From assembly GCA_020630675.1 (NCBI GenBank), contig JAHDIR010000018.1:1-49835 (forward strand): a DNA stretch of 49,835 nucleotides, given 5' to 3'. Shown in pieces: positions 8,328 to 17,397 of the stretch. Below the pieces are notes generated by a model. That model did no database searches. It had not been told where the DNA came from and saw only the letters and a program-made list of their open reading frames with translations. How positions within the stretch are numbered: the stretch's first letter is position 1; every line of letters begins with the position of its first letter. The translations under genes and the position numbers were made by a program. This DNA comes from Bdellovibrionales bacterium (GTDB lineage Bacteria; Bdellovibrionota; Bdellovibrionia; Bdellovibrionales; UBA1609).

Positions 8328-8723
8328 TTAAGATTTTGATTTTAAATTTAGAGCTACAGAATTAATACAGTAACGTTTACCGGTTGGTTGTGGGCCGTCA
8401 TCAAAAACATGCCCCAAATGAGCGTCACAGTTTTTACACAAAACTTCCGTTCTTTTTCTAAATAAAGAGTTATCAGGCTTAAAAATAATATTACCATCTT
8501 TCATATCATAAAAGCTTGGCCAGCCCGTCCCTGAGTCAAATTTAGTGCTCGAATCAAACAACTCTGTTTCACAACATATGCAAGAATAAACCCCATCCTC
8601 TTTTGACAGAGCATAACTTCCTGAAAAGGGTTTTTCAGTGCCTTTTTTTCTTGTCACTTTAAACGCTTCTTTTGATAGTTTTTCTTTCCAATAAGATTCA
8701 GGTTTATTTTTAAGATCACTCAT
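8328..8723 (-). CDS. msrB: Peptide-methionine (R)-S-oxide reductase
   Basis: Reduces the R-epimer of protein methionine sulfoxide, complementing MsrA. The structural zinc site is visible as two CxxC pairs (CICC and CKNC), followed by [10 protein letters not shown], and the catalytic cysteine is in RYCINSVAL near the C terminus. Length (131 residues) is normal for a stand-alone cytoplasmic MsrB. A CCTCC-complement (GGAGG) precedes the ATG by a few bases. First gene of the msrB - phosphatase - yhdH operon, divergent from the nitroreductase gene. Confidence 0.94.
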   Translation of the reverse strand: MSDLKNKPESYWKEKLSKEAFKVTRKKGTEKPFSGSYALSKEDGVYSCICCETELFDSSTKFDSGTGWPSFYDMKDGNIIFKPDNSLFRKRTEVLCKNCDAHLGHVFDDGPQPTGKRYCINSVALNLKSKS

Positions 8724-8926
8724 ATTTAACCTCCTGATTTTCAGGCCTATTATTGAAAAGAAAATATAGAGGAAAAGCGTTCCGTTATCAATACCTATTC
8801 AATTGATCACTGATTTCTAGAAAAGCATTGAATATTTTCATTCCTTAGCTCAATTTAATAATGTAGTGCCGTTAAGGTTAACTTCGAAATCACTACAAGG
8901 CTTAGCCATTAAACCTTGAGGACTTA

Positions 8927-9478
8927 ATGAATAAAAATATTAAAGACATCATTTTTGAGCGTAGAACTATTCACAATTATAATCAGAACATTGTTTCTGA
9001 TGAAATCATTAACGAATCGATTGATTGTTTTTTACAAGCTCCTAATCATCGCCATACGCAACCTTGGAAAATAAAAATAGCCAATAGACCTCAAAGAGAG
9101 CGACTTGCCGAAGATGCCGTTGAAATGAAAAAAACAAAAAAAGAGCTTTCTGAAACCCAAATTAAAGCCATTAAAGCAAAATACACCTGCCCTAGCCATT
9201 TACTAGTGATTTTGCAAATTAAATCTGACAGTGAGTTTCAATCTAAAGAAGATTACGCGGCTATTTCCTGTGGTTTAATGAATATGAGTTTGTATTTATG
9301 GGATAAAAATGTAGGCACAAAATGGTCAACAGGTGGAATCACACGATCGGAAAAAACCTATCAGCTCTTAGATGTTGATGAAAATGTATATGAGATTGTT
9401 GGATTTATGTGGGCCGGTCATTATGATCACACGCCCAAAAAGCCGGCTAAATTAGCGGCTGAAGATGTAATTATTTAA
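8927..9478 (+). CDS. Nitroreductase-family flavoprotein
   Basis: FMN-dependent NAD(P)H oxidoreductase of the nitroreductase superfamily. The N-terminal block IIFERRTIHNYN corresponds to the FMN-phosphate-binding RRSxR.F region, followed by APNHRHTQPWKI (the 'aPS..N.QPw' motif). The C-terminal block GIVGFMWAGH-like (EIVGFMWAGHYDHTPKKP) corresponds to the 'v.G.p' segment. Length (183 residues) is on the short side but matches smaller members. The start is supported by TTGAGGA nine bases upstream. Monocistronic, with a large inverted repeat 20 bases after its stop codon. The natural substrate is unknown. Confidence 0.82.
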   Translation: MNKNIKDIIFERRTIHNYNQNIVSDEIINESIDCFLQAPNHRHTQPWKIKIANRPQRERLAEDAVEMKKTKKELSETQIKAIKAKYTCPSHLLVILQIKSDSEFQSKEDYAAISCGLMNMSLYLWDKNVGTKWSTGGITRSEKTYQLLDVDENVYEIVGFMWAGHYDHTPKKPAKLAAEDVII

Positions 9479-9497
9479 ATATTGAAAAAATCCTGTA

Positions 9498-9543
9498 AGT
9501 CGCACAAATAATATAACCCCTAATTCATAGTATTTGTGCGACT
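9498..9543. repeat. Perfect 13-bp inverted repeat with 20-base loop
   Basis: AGTCGCACAAATA at 9498-9510 is exactly reverse-complemented by TATTTGTGCGACT at 9531-9543. It begins 20 bases after the nitroreductase stop. No T-run follows on the plus strand; on the minus strand a run of six T lies eight bases beyond the stem. It could be a processed 3' hairpin or a mobile-element remnant end. Confidence 0.85.
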
Positions 9544-9978
9544 CAACTTCGCAGACTTGGCCTCTCTCAATTCAGGCCTTCTTCCCCCTCTTTGGCTTAT
9601 GCTCCCCAGCACTTACCTTTCACTTCTTCTTTTGAATTCCCCAATTCTCTTTAAGAAGTTCCCCTTTTTTATTCCCTTCCCCTGAGGTCAATCTAATCGG
9701 CACAGGAATATAAGTAAAATTGTTTATTTTCAGAAGTCTCATAAGTTATTTTTATATGATTTTGGATTATTTTCCTGCTTTTTCTATTATTAAGCCTTGT
9801 CAGGCCTCAAATCAAAATAAAAGCCACTTCACAGAAGGCCCATAAGACATTCAGGAGTAAATATTCAGTTATTTAAGCCAAGAATTTCTTTATATAAGAA
9901 AAAGTTTTAAGAGTTGAGTTTAAAAACCAAGGAATAATTTCACTGTATGAACTCTATTCTAAACACCACCTAACAATC

Positions 9979-10022
9979 TAAATGTCTCACTTTAAAACAC
10001 TCTATTCAAAATGAGACATTTA
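9979..10022. repeat. 15-bp inverted repeat (one mismatch) upstream of the coiled-coil gene
   Basis: Bases 9979-9993 and 10008-10022 are reverse complements except for one position, with core arms AAATGTCTCA and TGAGACATTT and a 14-base spacer. It ends 72 bases before the ATG at 10095, where an upstream operator or a leader hairpin would be expected. No T-run follows. Confidence 0.8.
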
Positions 10023-10094
10023 TTCACATTAATCACCTAAAATCCGATAAAATAAAGTGGAACTTAATGCCTTAAAGGAAAACAAGGATTGGTC

Positions 10095-11651
10095 ATGATA
10101 AATTTATTTCGTGTAAGCCTAATTTCAACAATATGCCTAATGCTTTTTTTAAATGCATTTGCACAAAATAATCAATCTAATGATAATAATTCCAATCAAT
10201 TGGCTTTCTATAAAGAGTGTTACTCAAGAGGAAATAGACTAAATAACGACAAGTGTAATGACTGGCAAAAAAGGCTTGATGCAGAAATTCAAACAGAAGA
10301 AAAGAAACTACTTGAGGAATGTAAAAGTTCTTACAGTGATTTTAATAAAATTAAAAAAGAAACCCTAAATGCATGCTCAAAAGCGTCTCTTGGTTTAGAT
10401 AGCTGCAATCAAAAAGTGAATGAATGTGAACAGAAAAGTAGTCAGGAAAGAAGGAGCTCAAGATTATCTATAACTAACCCTAGAAACAATGAAACCAAGC
10501 TTGATGCTTGCTCTCTCACTGCTTTAAAAAACTTTGGATCTTTAGAAAAAAAGGTTAAAATATATGATGAAAAAGCAAATAGAGCCAAAGAAGAGCTTAA
10601 AGATGCTAAGAGCGAAATTTTAAATAAGGTGAAAGAACAGGAAAGCCTTCAAACTGACCTAACAGAGGCTAGAAGTGCTATTGAAGACTTTTTGCGAGAG
10701 TCTAAAGTTCGTCTAGAACAACAATTTAACAACCAACAAAAAAGCGCAGCAGCCATAGAAAATGACATTCATGATGCCAGACAAATAGTCAGTAATTTTA
10801 ATGATGATACACAATTAAGAGTTACTGAATTTGATGAAAAAATAGAAGAAATTGAAGCAAAATGTGGTCAAGTTGCGGCCAACGAATTTAAACAACAAGA
10901 AATTGAATATCAAAAAAATATTAGCCAACAAGCCACTAGTGGCCAATACAAAACCAATGGCTTTGGTTTGTTTTTTGGACGGGTTACCCCAAAAAGAAAT
11001 AATACCAAAAATGTAGACTATCAAATGCGCAAAAAATGGTTAAATTACCTGAAAGCCAACTGTACTTTAAGTGACACCACCAAACTACAAAGAAAAAAGT
11101 TAGAAAGAGCTAAAGAACAAGCCAAACAGGCCTTAGAAAAAGCAAAAACAGAGGCTGATCGTACCATTTTAGCTAAACAAAAAGAGCTTAAGCAGGTCCT
11201 TGCTAATGCTCCTGAGGAGCTTAAAAATTTTCATGCAAAAGAGGCAAGTCTTCTTAAGGCATTACAGGATAAAGAAGCTAGTATTCTATCGCAATTGAAC
11301 AGACTTTCGGCAGAGTTGGTTGAGTTGCAAAAAAATCAAAGGCAAGCCACTAAGGACATGGCTAACAGTCAGCGCTTGCAACAAACTTTAGAAGAAGCCA
11401 TCGGTGATAAACAAGCTGAAGTTCAAGCAGATGGCATAGATACAGAGGTTACACGTGAGGACATTACTGATTTATTTTCAAATATGAGAGCGTTTAATGA
11501 AAAACAAGCTGAGGCACACGGAATTTGCCAGTGCGCAAAGGCTACAACACCTCCGCAAAATATCAGTAAGTGCGGACAACTGCAACCCTTGGATGGTCGA
11601 CAAACAAGAACCCAAAAGAATACTTTACAGAGAGGCGACTCTGCCCAATAG
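10095..11651 (+). CDS. Exported coiled-coil protein of unknown function
   Basis: 518 residues from the ATG at 10095, which has AAGGA six bases upstream; a TTG six bases earlier is less likely. A Sec signal peptide (LISTICLMLFLNAFAQ) is followed by an Asn/Gln-rich linker and a Cys-containing N-terminal region with at least seven cysteines in the first about 110 mature residues. Most of the rest is Lys/Glu/Gln/Ala-rich helix with heptad character (about residues 140-270 and 330-450), interrupted near residue 290 by a Gly/Phe-rich segment (NGFGLFFGR). A short C-terminal CQC segment and a Thr/Gln-rich tail end the protein. I recognise no named family. Periplasmic localisation and self-association are inferred. 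It sits 125 bases before the PBP1A gene. Confidence 0.7.
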   Translation: MINLFRVSLISTICLMLFLNAFAQNNQSNDNNSNQLAFYKECYSRGNRLNNDKCNDWQKRLDAEIQTEEKKLLEECKSSYSDFNKIKKETLNACSKASLGLDSCNQKVNECEQKSSQERRSSRLSITNPRNNETKLDACSLTALKNFGSLEKKVKIYDEKANRAKEELKDAKSEILNKVKEQESLQTDLTEARSAIEDFLRESKVRLEQQFNNQQKSAAAIENDIHDARQIVSNFNDDTQLRVTEFDEKIEEIEAKCGQVAANEFKQQEIEYQKNISQQATSGQYKTNGFGLFFGRVTPKRNNTKNVDYQMRKKWLNYLKANCTLSDTTKLQRKKLERAKEQAKQALEKAKTEADRTILAKQKELKQVLANAPEELKNFHAKEASLLKALQDKEASILSQLNRLSAELVELQKNQRQATKDMANSQRLQQTLEEAIGDKQAEVQADGIDTEVTREDITDLFSNMRAFNEKQAEAHGICQCAKATTPPQNISKCGQLQPLDGRQTRTQKNTLQRGDSAQ

Positions 11652-11776
11652 CCACTAAACAGGCTTCACCCTACTAGTGTTTTCCCTTTTTATACGATGC
11701 ATAGAAGGTGTATCTTCGTTTAATTCATTATAGGATAACCTGCTTATCTTTTATATGAATATACGGAGCCTCCCTT

Positions 11777-14479
11777 ATGTCTGGAAAGAAAATACTTGTA
11801 AGTTTAGTGGGTTTATTTTTGGTTGGTGTGATTGTCTTTGTTGGCATCATTGTTGTTTTTTCAAAAGACCTTCCCAAGCTCATTACCCTGGAAGACTATC
11901 AACCACTTTTAGTTAGCGAAGTTTTTGATAGAAACCAAGATAAAATTGGAGAATTCTTTAGAGAACGGCGCAAACTGACCCCTGTTGATAAAATTCCTAA
12001 AATTGTGAAGCAAGCTTTTATAGCCGCTGAGGACGCCTCTTTTTATGATCATAGTGGTGTTAACCCCGTGGCTATTCTTCGTGCCTTTCTAGCTAACTTA
12101 AAAGCTGGCCGTAAAGTTCAAGGTGGATCCACCATTACACAACAGGTGGCAAAAACCATTATCTTGAACGACGGTAGAAGAAATTACTCACGAAAAATTA
12201 AAGAAGCCATACTAGCATTTAAAATGGAGCAAACTTTAAAAAAAGAAGAAATTCTTTATTTGTATCTCAACCAAATTTATTTTGGTCATGGAGCTTACGG
12301 TATCGCTGTTGCTAGTGAAACCTACTTTAGAAAACCTTTAGAAGAAATTACTGTTCCGGAGGCAGCTTTATTGGCTGGGCTTCCAAAGGCTCCCACTAAA
12401 TACACCCCCGTTTACAAGCCCAAATCAGCTAAAATTAGACAAACTTATGTTTTAAGACGAATGGCCGAAGAAGGTTTTATCAGTAAAAAGGTGTCCGAAG
12501 AGGCTATTAACCAAGAGTTAAAAGTTTATACAAAAATTGAATATCAAAAAAAGGCTCCTTATTTTTTAGAAACTCTTCGACAAACTTTAAATAAACACTT
12601 AGGGGAAAAGGCCGTTCTAGATGAGGGGTTAAAGATATATACCGGACTAGATATTGAAAAACAAATATCGGCTCAAGCCCAAGTCAGAAAAGGCCTTGAA
12701 GATCTTGATAAACGCCAAGGCTATCGTGGCCCTTTAACTCAAATAACGGATATGGAAAAAATTTCTGAATTTTTACTAAAAAATAGAGATCAGTTAATTA
12801 ATGAGTACTCTCCTTTAAAAATTATTCGCGCCGATGGTACCATTTATGACAAAGAGCCTTTAAACCTCACTGGTAAAAATAAAGAGGGTGAATATCTTCC
12901 TAACCTTCCCCCATATATTGAAGTGGGAGACACTGTTAAGGCTATTGTTACTAACGTAAGTGACTCTCAAGGAGTGGTTACTGTTCGCTTTGCTGAATCC
13001 AAAGGTATGATTGATTTTGAAACCATGAAATGGGCCAGAAAACCTAACCCAAAAGTTTCTTTGAAATGGGGCGAAATTAAAAAACCATCGGCTGCTCTCA
13101 AAAAGGGTGATGTCATTTTAGCCCGAATTGTTAATAAAGTTTTTGAGCGTGACCGTTTTAAAGACGCTATTAAAAAGGCTAAAGAACAAAGCTCTTGGCC
13201 TGAAAATATTCCCAACTACCCTCGTCACGCTGAAGTGGTTCTTGAGCAAGAGCCTATCGCTCAAGGCGCTCTTTTATCTTTAGATAACAAAACGGGCGAT
13301 ATCTTAGCTATGGTCGGTGGTTATGATTTTTCAAAGTCCGAGTATAACTGCAGCATTCAAGCCTCCCGTCAGTCGGGCTCATCTTTTAAAGCCTTTGTTT
13401 ACGCTTCGGCCCTTGATCGTGGTTACACACCGACCACTATGCTTGTAGATGCTCCCCTTGTGTTTACCGAAAAAGATAGCTCATTTGAAGACGGTGTAAA
13501 AAAATGGAAACCTGAAAACTACACCCACAAATTTAAAGGAGATATTCTTTTCAGAAATGCCCTTGCACAATCTTTAAATATTCCAACAGTGAAAGTTATT
13601 CAGGACTTAGGTGTTCCTTGGGTGGCCGACTACGCTAAGCGCTTAGGAATTTTTAGCACATTAAATATGGACTACACTCTTGCTTTGGGTTCAAGCGGAG
13701 TTACTCTTTATGAAGTCACAAAAGCTTTTGCCCACTTTGCCAGACTTGGCCGCCGTATGGAGCCAATGTTACTTCGAGAAGTTTTAAATGCCAAAGGTGA
13801 GCTGGTTCTTGATAAACTCAGTTTGGATGATCGTTTTTCTGAAGAAATTAACGCTGTAGAAACTGAAATGGAAGAACGACGCCAAAAAAGTTTGGCTGGA
13901 AAATCAGCCACCTCAAATGACGAGGTAGACCCTAACGCTGAGGAGTCACAAAAAAGAATTACACCTAAGTTATTTTTTAAAGATAGCGATCAGTTAATAA
14001 AACCCACAACAGCTTACCTAACCACTTCTTTATTAAAGGCCGCCACTGGTGAACCTAGTTCTACAGGTTTGAGAGCCAGTAATTTAGGGCGCCCTTTAGC
14101 CGGCAAAACAGGAACCACTAACGGAGCTTTTGACGCTTGGTTTGTTGGCTATACTCCACAAATCACTACCGGTGTATGGTCTGGGTATTTGACAGAGCAA
14201 TCACTAGGAGCTGGAGAAGGTGGAGGAAAAACATCTTTACCAATTTGGCTTGAGTATATGAAGGTTGCTCACAAAGACTTACCGAAAGAAGACTTTCCTG
14301 TTCCTGCTGGAATCACATTTGTTAATATTGATAACACCACAGGAAAGATCGTCACAGAAGCTTCAGAAGAAACTGTATTACAAGCTTTTGCTACCGGCAC
14401 TGAGCCAACAGAAAGTGAAAATCTCCCTACAGAAGAAGACACAAAAAACTTTTATAAGGATGATTTAGCCGATGAATGA
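11777..14479 (+). CDS. mrcA: Penicillin-binding protein 1A (bifunctional transglycosylase/transpeptidase)
   Basis: Class A PBP that polymerises lipid II and cross-links peptidoglycan in the periplasm, anchored by one N-terminal membrane helix (residues about 6-28). The GT51 domain has EDASFYDHSG with catalytic E85 and GGSTITQQ (116-123). An OB-like insertion lies between the two catalytic domains, as in PBP1A rather than PBP1B. The transpeptidase has S535-SFK (SxxK), SLN in QSLNIPT and K777-TGTT. The C-terminal tail is acidic and Thr/Glu-rich. Length (900 residues) is slightly above E. coli PBP1A (850). GGAG precedes the ATG. Its stop overlaps the start of the UvrA-family gene by eight bases. 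Confidence 0.93.
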   Translation: MSGKKILVSLVGLFLVGVIVFVGIIVVFSKDLPKLITLEDYQPLLVSEVFDRNQDKIGEFFRERRKLTPVDKIPKIVKQAFIAAEDASFYDHSGVNPVAILRAFLANLKAGRKVQGGSTITQQVAKTIILNDGRRNYSRKIKEAILAFKMEQTLKKEEILYLYLNQIYFGHGAYGIAVASETYFRKPLEEITVPEAALLAGLPKAPTKYTPVYKPKSAKIRQTYVLRRMAEEGFISKKVSEEAINQELKVYTKIEYQKKAPYFLETLRQTLNKHLGEKAVLDEGLKIYTGLDIEKQISAQAQVRKGLEDLDKRQGYRGPLTQITDMEKISEFLLKNRDQLINEYSPLKIIRADGTIYDKEPLNLTGKNKEGEYLPNLPPYIEVGDTVKAIVTNVSDSQGVVTVRFAESKGMIDFETMKWARKPNPKVSLKWGEIKKPSAALKKGDVILARIVNKVFERDRFKDAIKKAKEQSSWPENIPNYPRHAEVVLEQEPIAQGALLSLDNKTGDILAMVGGYDFSKSEYNCSIQASRQSGSSFKAFVYASALDRGYTPTTMLVDAPLVFTEKDSSFEDGVKKWKPENYTHKFKGDILFRNALAQSLNIPTVKVIQDLGVPWVADYAKRLGIFSTLNMDYTLALGSSGVTLYEVTKAFAHFARLGRRMEPMLLREVLNAKGELVLDKLSLDDRFSEEINAVETEMEERRQKSLAGKSATSNDEVDPNAEESQKRITPKLFFKDSDQLIKPTTAYLTTSLLKAATGEPSSTGLRASNLGRPLAGKTGTTNGAFDAWFVGYTPQITTGVWSGYLTEQSLGAGEGGGKTSLPIWLEYMKVAHKDLPKEDFPVPAGITFVNIDNTTGKIVTEASEETVLQAFATGTEPTESENLPTEEDTKNFYKDDLADE

Positions 14480-17357
14480 AAAAATTAAACTGCGGGGGGT
14501 TAAGCAAAATAACTTAAAGTCTGTAGATATTGATATCAAATTAGGCTCCTTTACTACCATTTGCGGGCCAAGCGGGTCTGGTAAAAGCTCTCTTGCTTTT
14601 GACACTCTCTATGCCGAAGGCCAGCGACGTTATATTGAAAACCTATCAAACTACACCAAACAATTTTTGAATAAAGCGCCAAAGCCAGACATTGAGTCTA
14701 TTGAAAATATTCCGCCAGCTATTTCTTTAGAACAAAAAAATAGTGTGAAGTCTTCCCGCTCATCTGTGGGTACTACAACTGAAATTGCCGACCACTTAAG
14801 GCTACTCTTTGAAAAGGCGGGTTCAGCTTTTTGCCCAGAACATAACATTCAATTGGCAAAACATAATTCGCAAAGCGCAACACAGCTGATTCTTGAGCAA
14901 TTTAAAAAGAAAAGAGGTTATATCATGTTTCCTCTGCAAAAAAAGAATTTGAACTTAAAACCAAAAATATTACTACAAAGCCTAATTCAAGATGGTTTTG
15001 TGCGAGTGTATATTCCAAAAACCACTCGCAAGAAAAAAGTTACTAAAAAGAAAACTACACAAAAAAAAATAAGTGTGAGTTTAAAAAACTTTCAAAAAGT
15101 AACTCTCGGTGATTTTTATGAATTAACTGACTCAAAATTTAGTAAGTCAGGACTGCCCGCCAAAGATATTTATATAGTTGTTGATCGCTTAGCTTTTAAC
15201 AAAGACAGTGAAACTCGTATTTTTGATTCCATTTACCAAGCCTTTAATGGTTCTACAAAATACAATAATTTAAGTCGGGCAAAAGCCAGTTTAATTACCA
15301 CCACTGGTGAACTTATTTCTTTTAGCGAAGATTACTCTTGCTCTGTCTGTGACTATACTTTTCCCAATATAGACTCTCGCCTCTTTAGCTTTAACTCACC
15401 CATTGGAGCCTGTGAAAGCTGCAGTGGCTTTGGTAATATTTTACAGATAGACCCTCAAAAAGTAATTCCAAACCCTAAGCTTACACTGAGGGAAGGAGCT
15501 ATTAAGCCCTTCACTATGCCTAGTGGCAAATCCGACAATCGCAAGATGGTTCGCTATTGCGAAAAAGCCAAAATTAGCCTTGATGTGCCTTGGGATGAAC
15601 TTCCAAAGAAACATCAAAAAGCTATCTGGGACGGAAATAAAGATTTTTATGGCGTTCTTGGTGTTTTTGATTATTTAGAAACAAAAAAATACAAAATGCA
15701 TGTGAGAGTGTTTTTGGCTCGTCACAAAAGCCCAAGCCCTTGCCCTACCTGCAAGGGTTCACGCCTAAAAGCAGAAAGCCTTCAGGTTTTAGTAAATGAT
15801 AAAAATATTTCAGAGCTATCCTCCATGACGATTGCTCGGCTTCATAGCTTCGTGACCCAACTCAAGCTCTCTCCTGAACAAAAAGAAATTTGTAAAGAAG
15901 TCTTGTTACAACTGAGTTCAAGACTGTCTTACCTTTTACAAGTGGGAGTCGGGTACTTGACCTTAGATCGTCCAACAAAAACGCTTTCTGGCGGTGAGTT
16001 TCAGCGAATTATGTTATCAAACCAGCTTGGCATGGGTTTATCGCAAACTCTCTATGTATTAGATGAACCAACCATCGGCTTACACCCCAGAGACAACGAT
16101 CGCCTGATCGAAATATTAAAGCAATTAAATGAACTTGGAAATACACTCGTTATTGTCGAGCATGATCATGATATAATTAAAAATAGTACTCATGTTATAG
16201 AGCTAGGCCCAGGCTCTGGACACCTTGGTGGCGAAATAATTTATGAGGGCCCCATGGAAAACTTTAAAGACTGTAAAGAATCCAATACAGCCATGCACCT
16301 AAACCCCAATCACTGGGTGCCGATGAAAACTCCCCGAACCATTAACTTTAACAATGAACGCTACACTCTTGAGCTAAAAGGCTGTTCCAGTAATAACTTA
16401 AAAAATGTTGATGTTAAAATTCCACTTAATCGTTTAGTCACTGTCACTGGAGTGAGTGGTTCTGGGAAATCGACCCTAATTAGCAACACCCTTTACCCCG
16501 CCCTCGCCCGAGAGTTGGGTCTTGAATATTTACCTGGAGGTCAATTTAAAAGCATTAAAGGCCTGCAAAATGTTAAAAATGTTTTGTATATCGATCAGTC
16601 ACCAATCGGTAAAACTGCGCGAAGTACCCCCGTCAGTTATTTAAAAGTTTATGATGCCATAAGAACATTAATGGCTTCTTCCAGCGAAGCCCACGCCCGA
16701 GGCTATACCCCATCAACATTTAGCTTAAATGTTGATGGAGGTCGATGCCCCGTCTGCAAAGGTATTGGCTTTGAAGTGATTGATATGATGTTTATGGACG
16801 ATATTCGTATTGAATGTGAAGCCTGTGATTCTAAAAAATTTCGACCCGAGGTTTTAGAAATTAAATTTCGAGGTAAAAATATTTTTGAAGTTTTATCTCT
16901 CACAGTTAAAGAAGCTATGGACTTTTTTGTGTCTTACCCAAATATAAGACGCCCCCTTTCTTTGTTAAAAGAAGTGGGGCTTGATTATATACAGCTTGGT
17001 CAAACAGCTAACACCTTAAGCGGAGGGGAAAGCCAACGCCTGAAAGTGGCCAAAGAAATACACGCCACCAACCAACATGCCACTCTTTATATCTTAGATG
17101 AGCCAACAACAGGCCTACACTATGATGAAGTTCAGTTGCTCATAAAAGTACTCAATAAACTCATTGTTGCCGGTGGCAGCGTCATTCTTATTGAGCATAA
17201 TTTAGAGGTCATTAAAAACTCTGACTACATTATTGATTTAGGCCCTGAGGCTGGCTCTGGAGGTGGTAAAATCATTGCCCAAGGTAGCCCTGAAGAAATT
17301 ATAAAAGTGAAAAAAAGCCATACGGGAAGGTACTTAAAAGAATACATCCGCCGATAA
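14472..17357 (+). CDS. uvrA: UvrA-family excinuclease ATPase (possibly a divergent paralogue)
   Basis: Damage-recognition ATPase of nucleotide excision repair, with two ABC modules. Visible in order: Walker A GPSGSGKSS (32-40) followed by LAFDTLYAEGQRRY; a UvrB-binding-like insert carrying a Lys-rich stretch near residues 181-200; a zinc module CSVC...CESC; ABC signature LSGGEFQR with LDEPTIGLHPRDN; a second Walker A GVSGSGKST; a second zinc module CPVC...CEAC; and LSGGESQR with LDEPTTGLH. Length (961 residues) is normal. The first signature reads FQRIMLSNQLGMGL where canonical UvrA has AQRIRLATQIGSGL. This difference and the Lys-rich insert suggest a divergent UvrA beside a possible canonical copy elsewhere. 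Translation is probably coupled to PBP1A. Confidence 0.88.
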   Translation: MNEKIKLRGVKQNNLKSVDIDIKLGSFTTICGPSGSGKSSLAFDTLYAEGQRRYIENLSNYTKQFLNKAPKPDIESIENIPPAISLEQKNSVKSSRSSVGTTTEIADHLRLLFEKAGSAFCPEHNIQLAKHNSQSATQLILEQFKKKRGYIMFPLQKKNLNLKPKILLQSLIQDGFVRVYIPKTTRKKKVTKKKTTQKKISVSLKNFQKVTLGDFYELTDSKFSKSGLPAKDIYIVVDRLAFNKDSETRIFDSIYQAFNGSTKYNNLSRAKASLITTTGELISFSEDYSCSVCDYTFPNIDSRLFSFNSPIGACESCSGFGNILQIDPQKVIPNPKLTLREGAIKPFTMPSGKSDNRKMVRYCEKAKISLDVPWDELPKKHQKAIWDGNKDFYGVLGVFDYLETKKYKMHVRVFLARHKSPSPCPTCKGSRLKAESLQVLVNDKNISELSSMTIARLHSFVTQLKLSPEQKEICKEVLLQLSSRLSYLLQVGVGYLTLDRPTKTLSGGEFQRIMLSNQLGMGLSQTLYVLDEPTIGLHPRDNDRLIEILKQLNELGNTLVIVEHDHDIIKNSTHVIELGPGSGHLGGEIIYEGPMENFKDCKESNTAMHLNPNHWVPMKTPRTINFNNERYTLELKGCSSNNLKNVDVKIPLNRLVTVTGVSGSGKSTLISNTLYPALARELGLEYLPGGQFKSIKGLQNVKNVLYIDQSPIGKTARSTPVSYLKVYDAIRTLMASSSEAHARGYTPSTFSLNVDGGRCPVCKGIGFEVIDMMFMDDIRIECEACDSKKFRPEVLEIKFRGKNIFEVLSLTVKEAMDFFVSYPNIRRPLSLLKEVGLDYIQLGQTANTLSGGESQRLKVAKEIHATNQHATLYILDEPTTGLHYDEVQLLIKVLNKLIVAGGSVILIEHNLEVIKNSDYIIDLGPEAGSGGGKIIAQGSPEEIIKVKKSHTGRYLKEYIRR

Positions 17358-17397
17358 GCTATTGCCTATTGCGTCGAAATCTACTAAAAACAAGCCC

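Larger units (their letters stand above)
9479..10094. other. 616-base gene-free region
   Basis: No reading frame here has a credible start and length. The region holds two strong inverted repeats (listed separately), a pyrimidine-rich tract between roughly 9560 and 9690 rich in CTTCC, CCCC and TTCTT runs, and the promoter region of the coiled-coil protein gene. A structured non-coding RNA is possible but not demonstrated. Confidence 0.5.

Noticed and set aside
9498-9543. Inverted repeat as the nitroreductase terminator
   Set aside because: No T-run follows the stem on the plus strand.
9756-9845. A 29-codon open frame in the gene-free region
   Set aside because: No ribosome-binding sequence, promoter or recognisable product.
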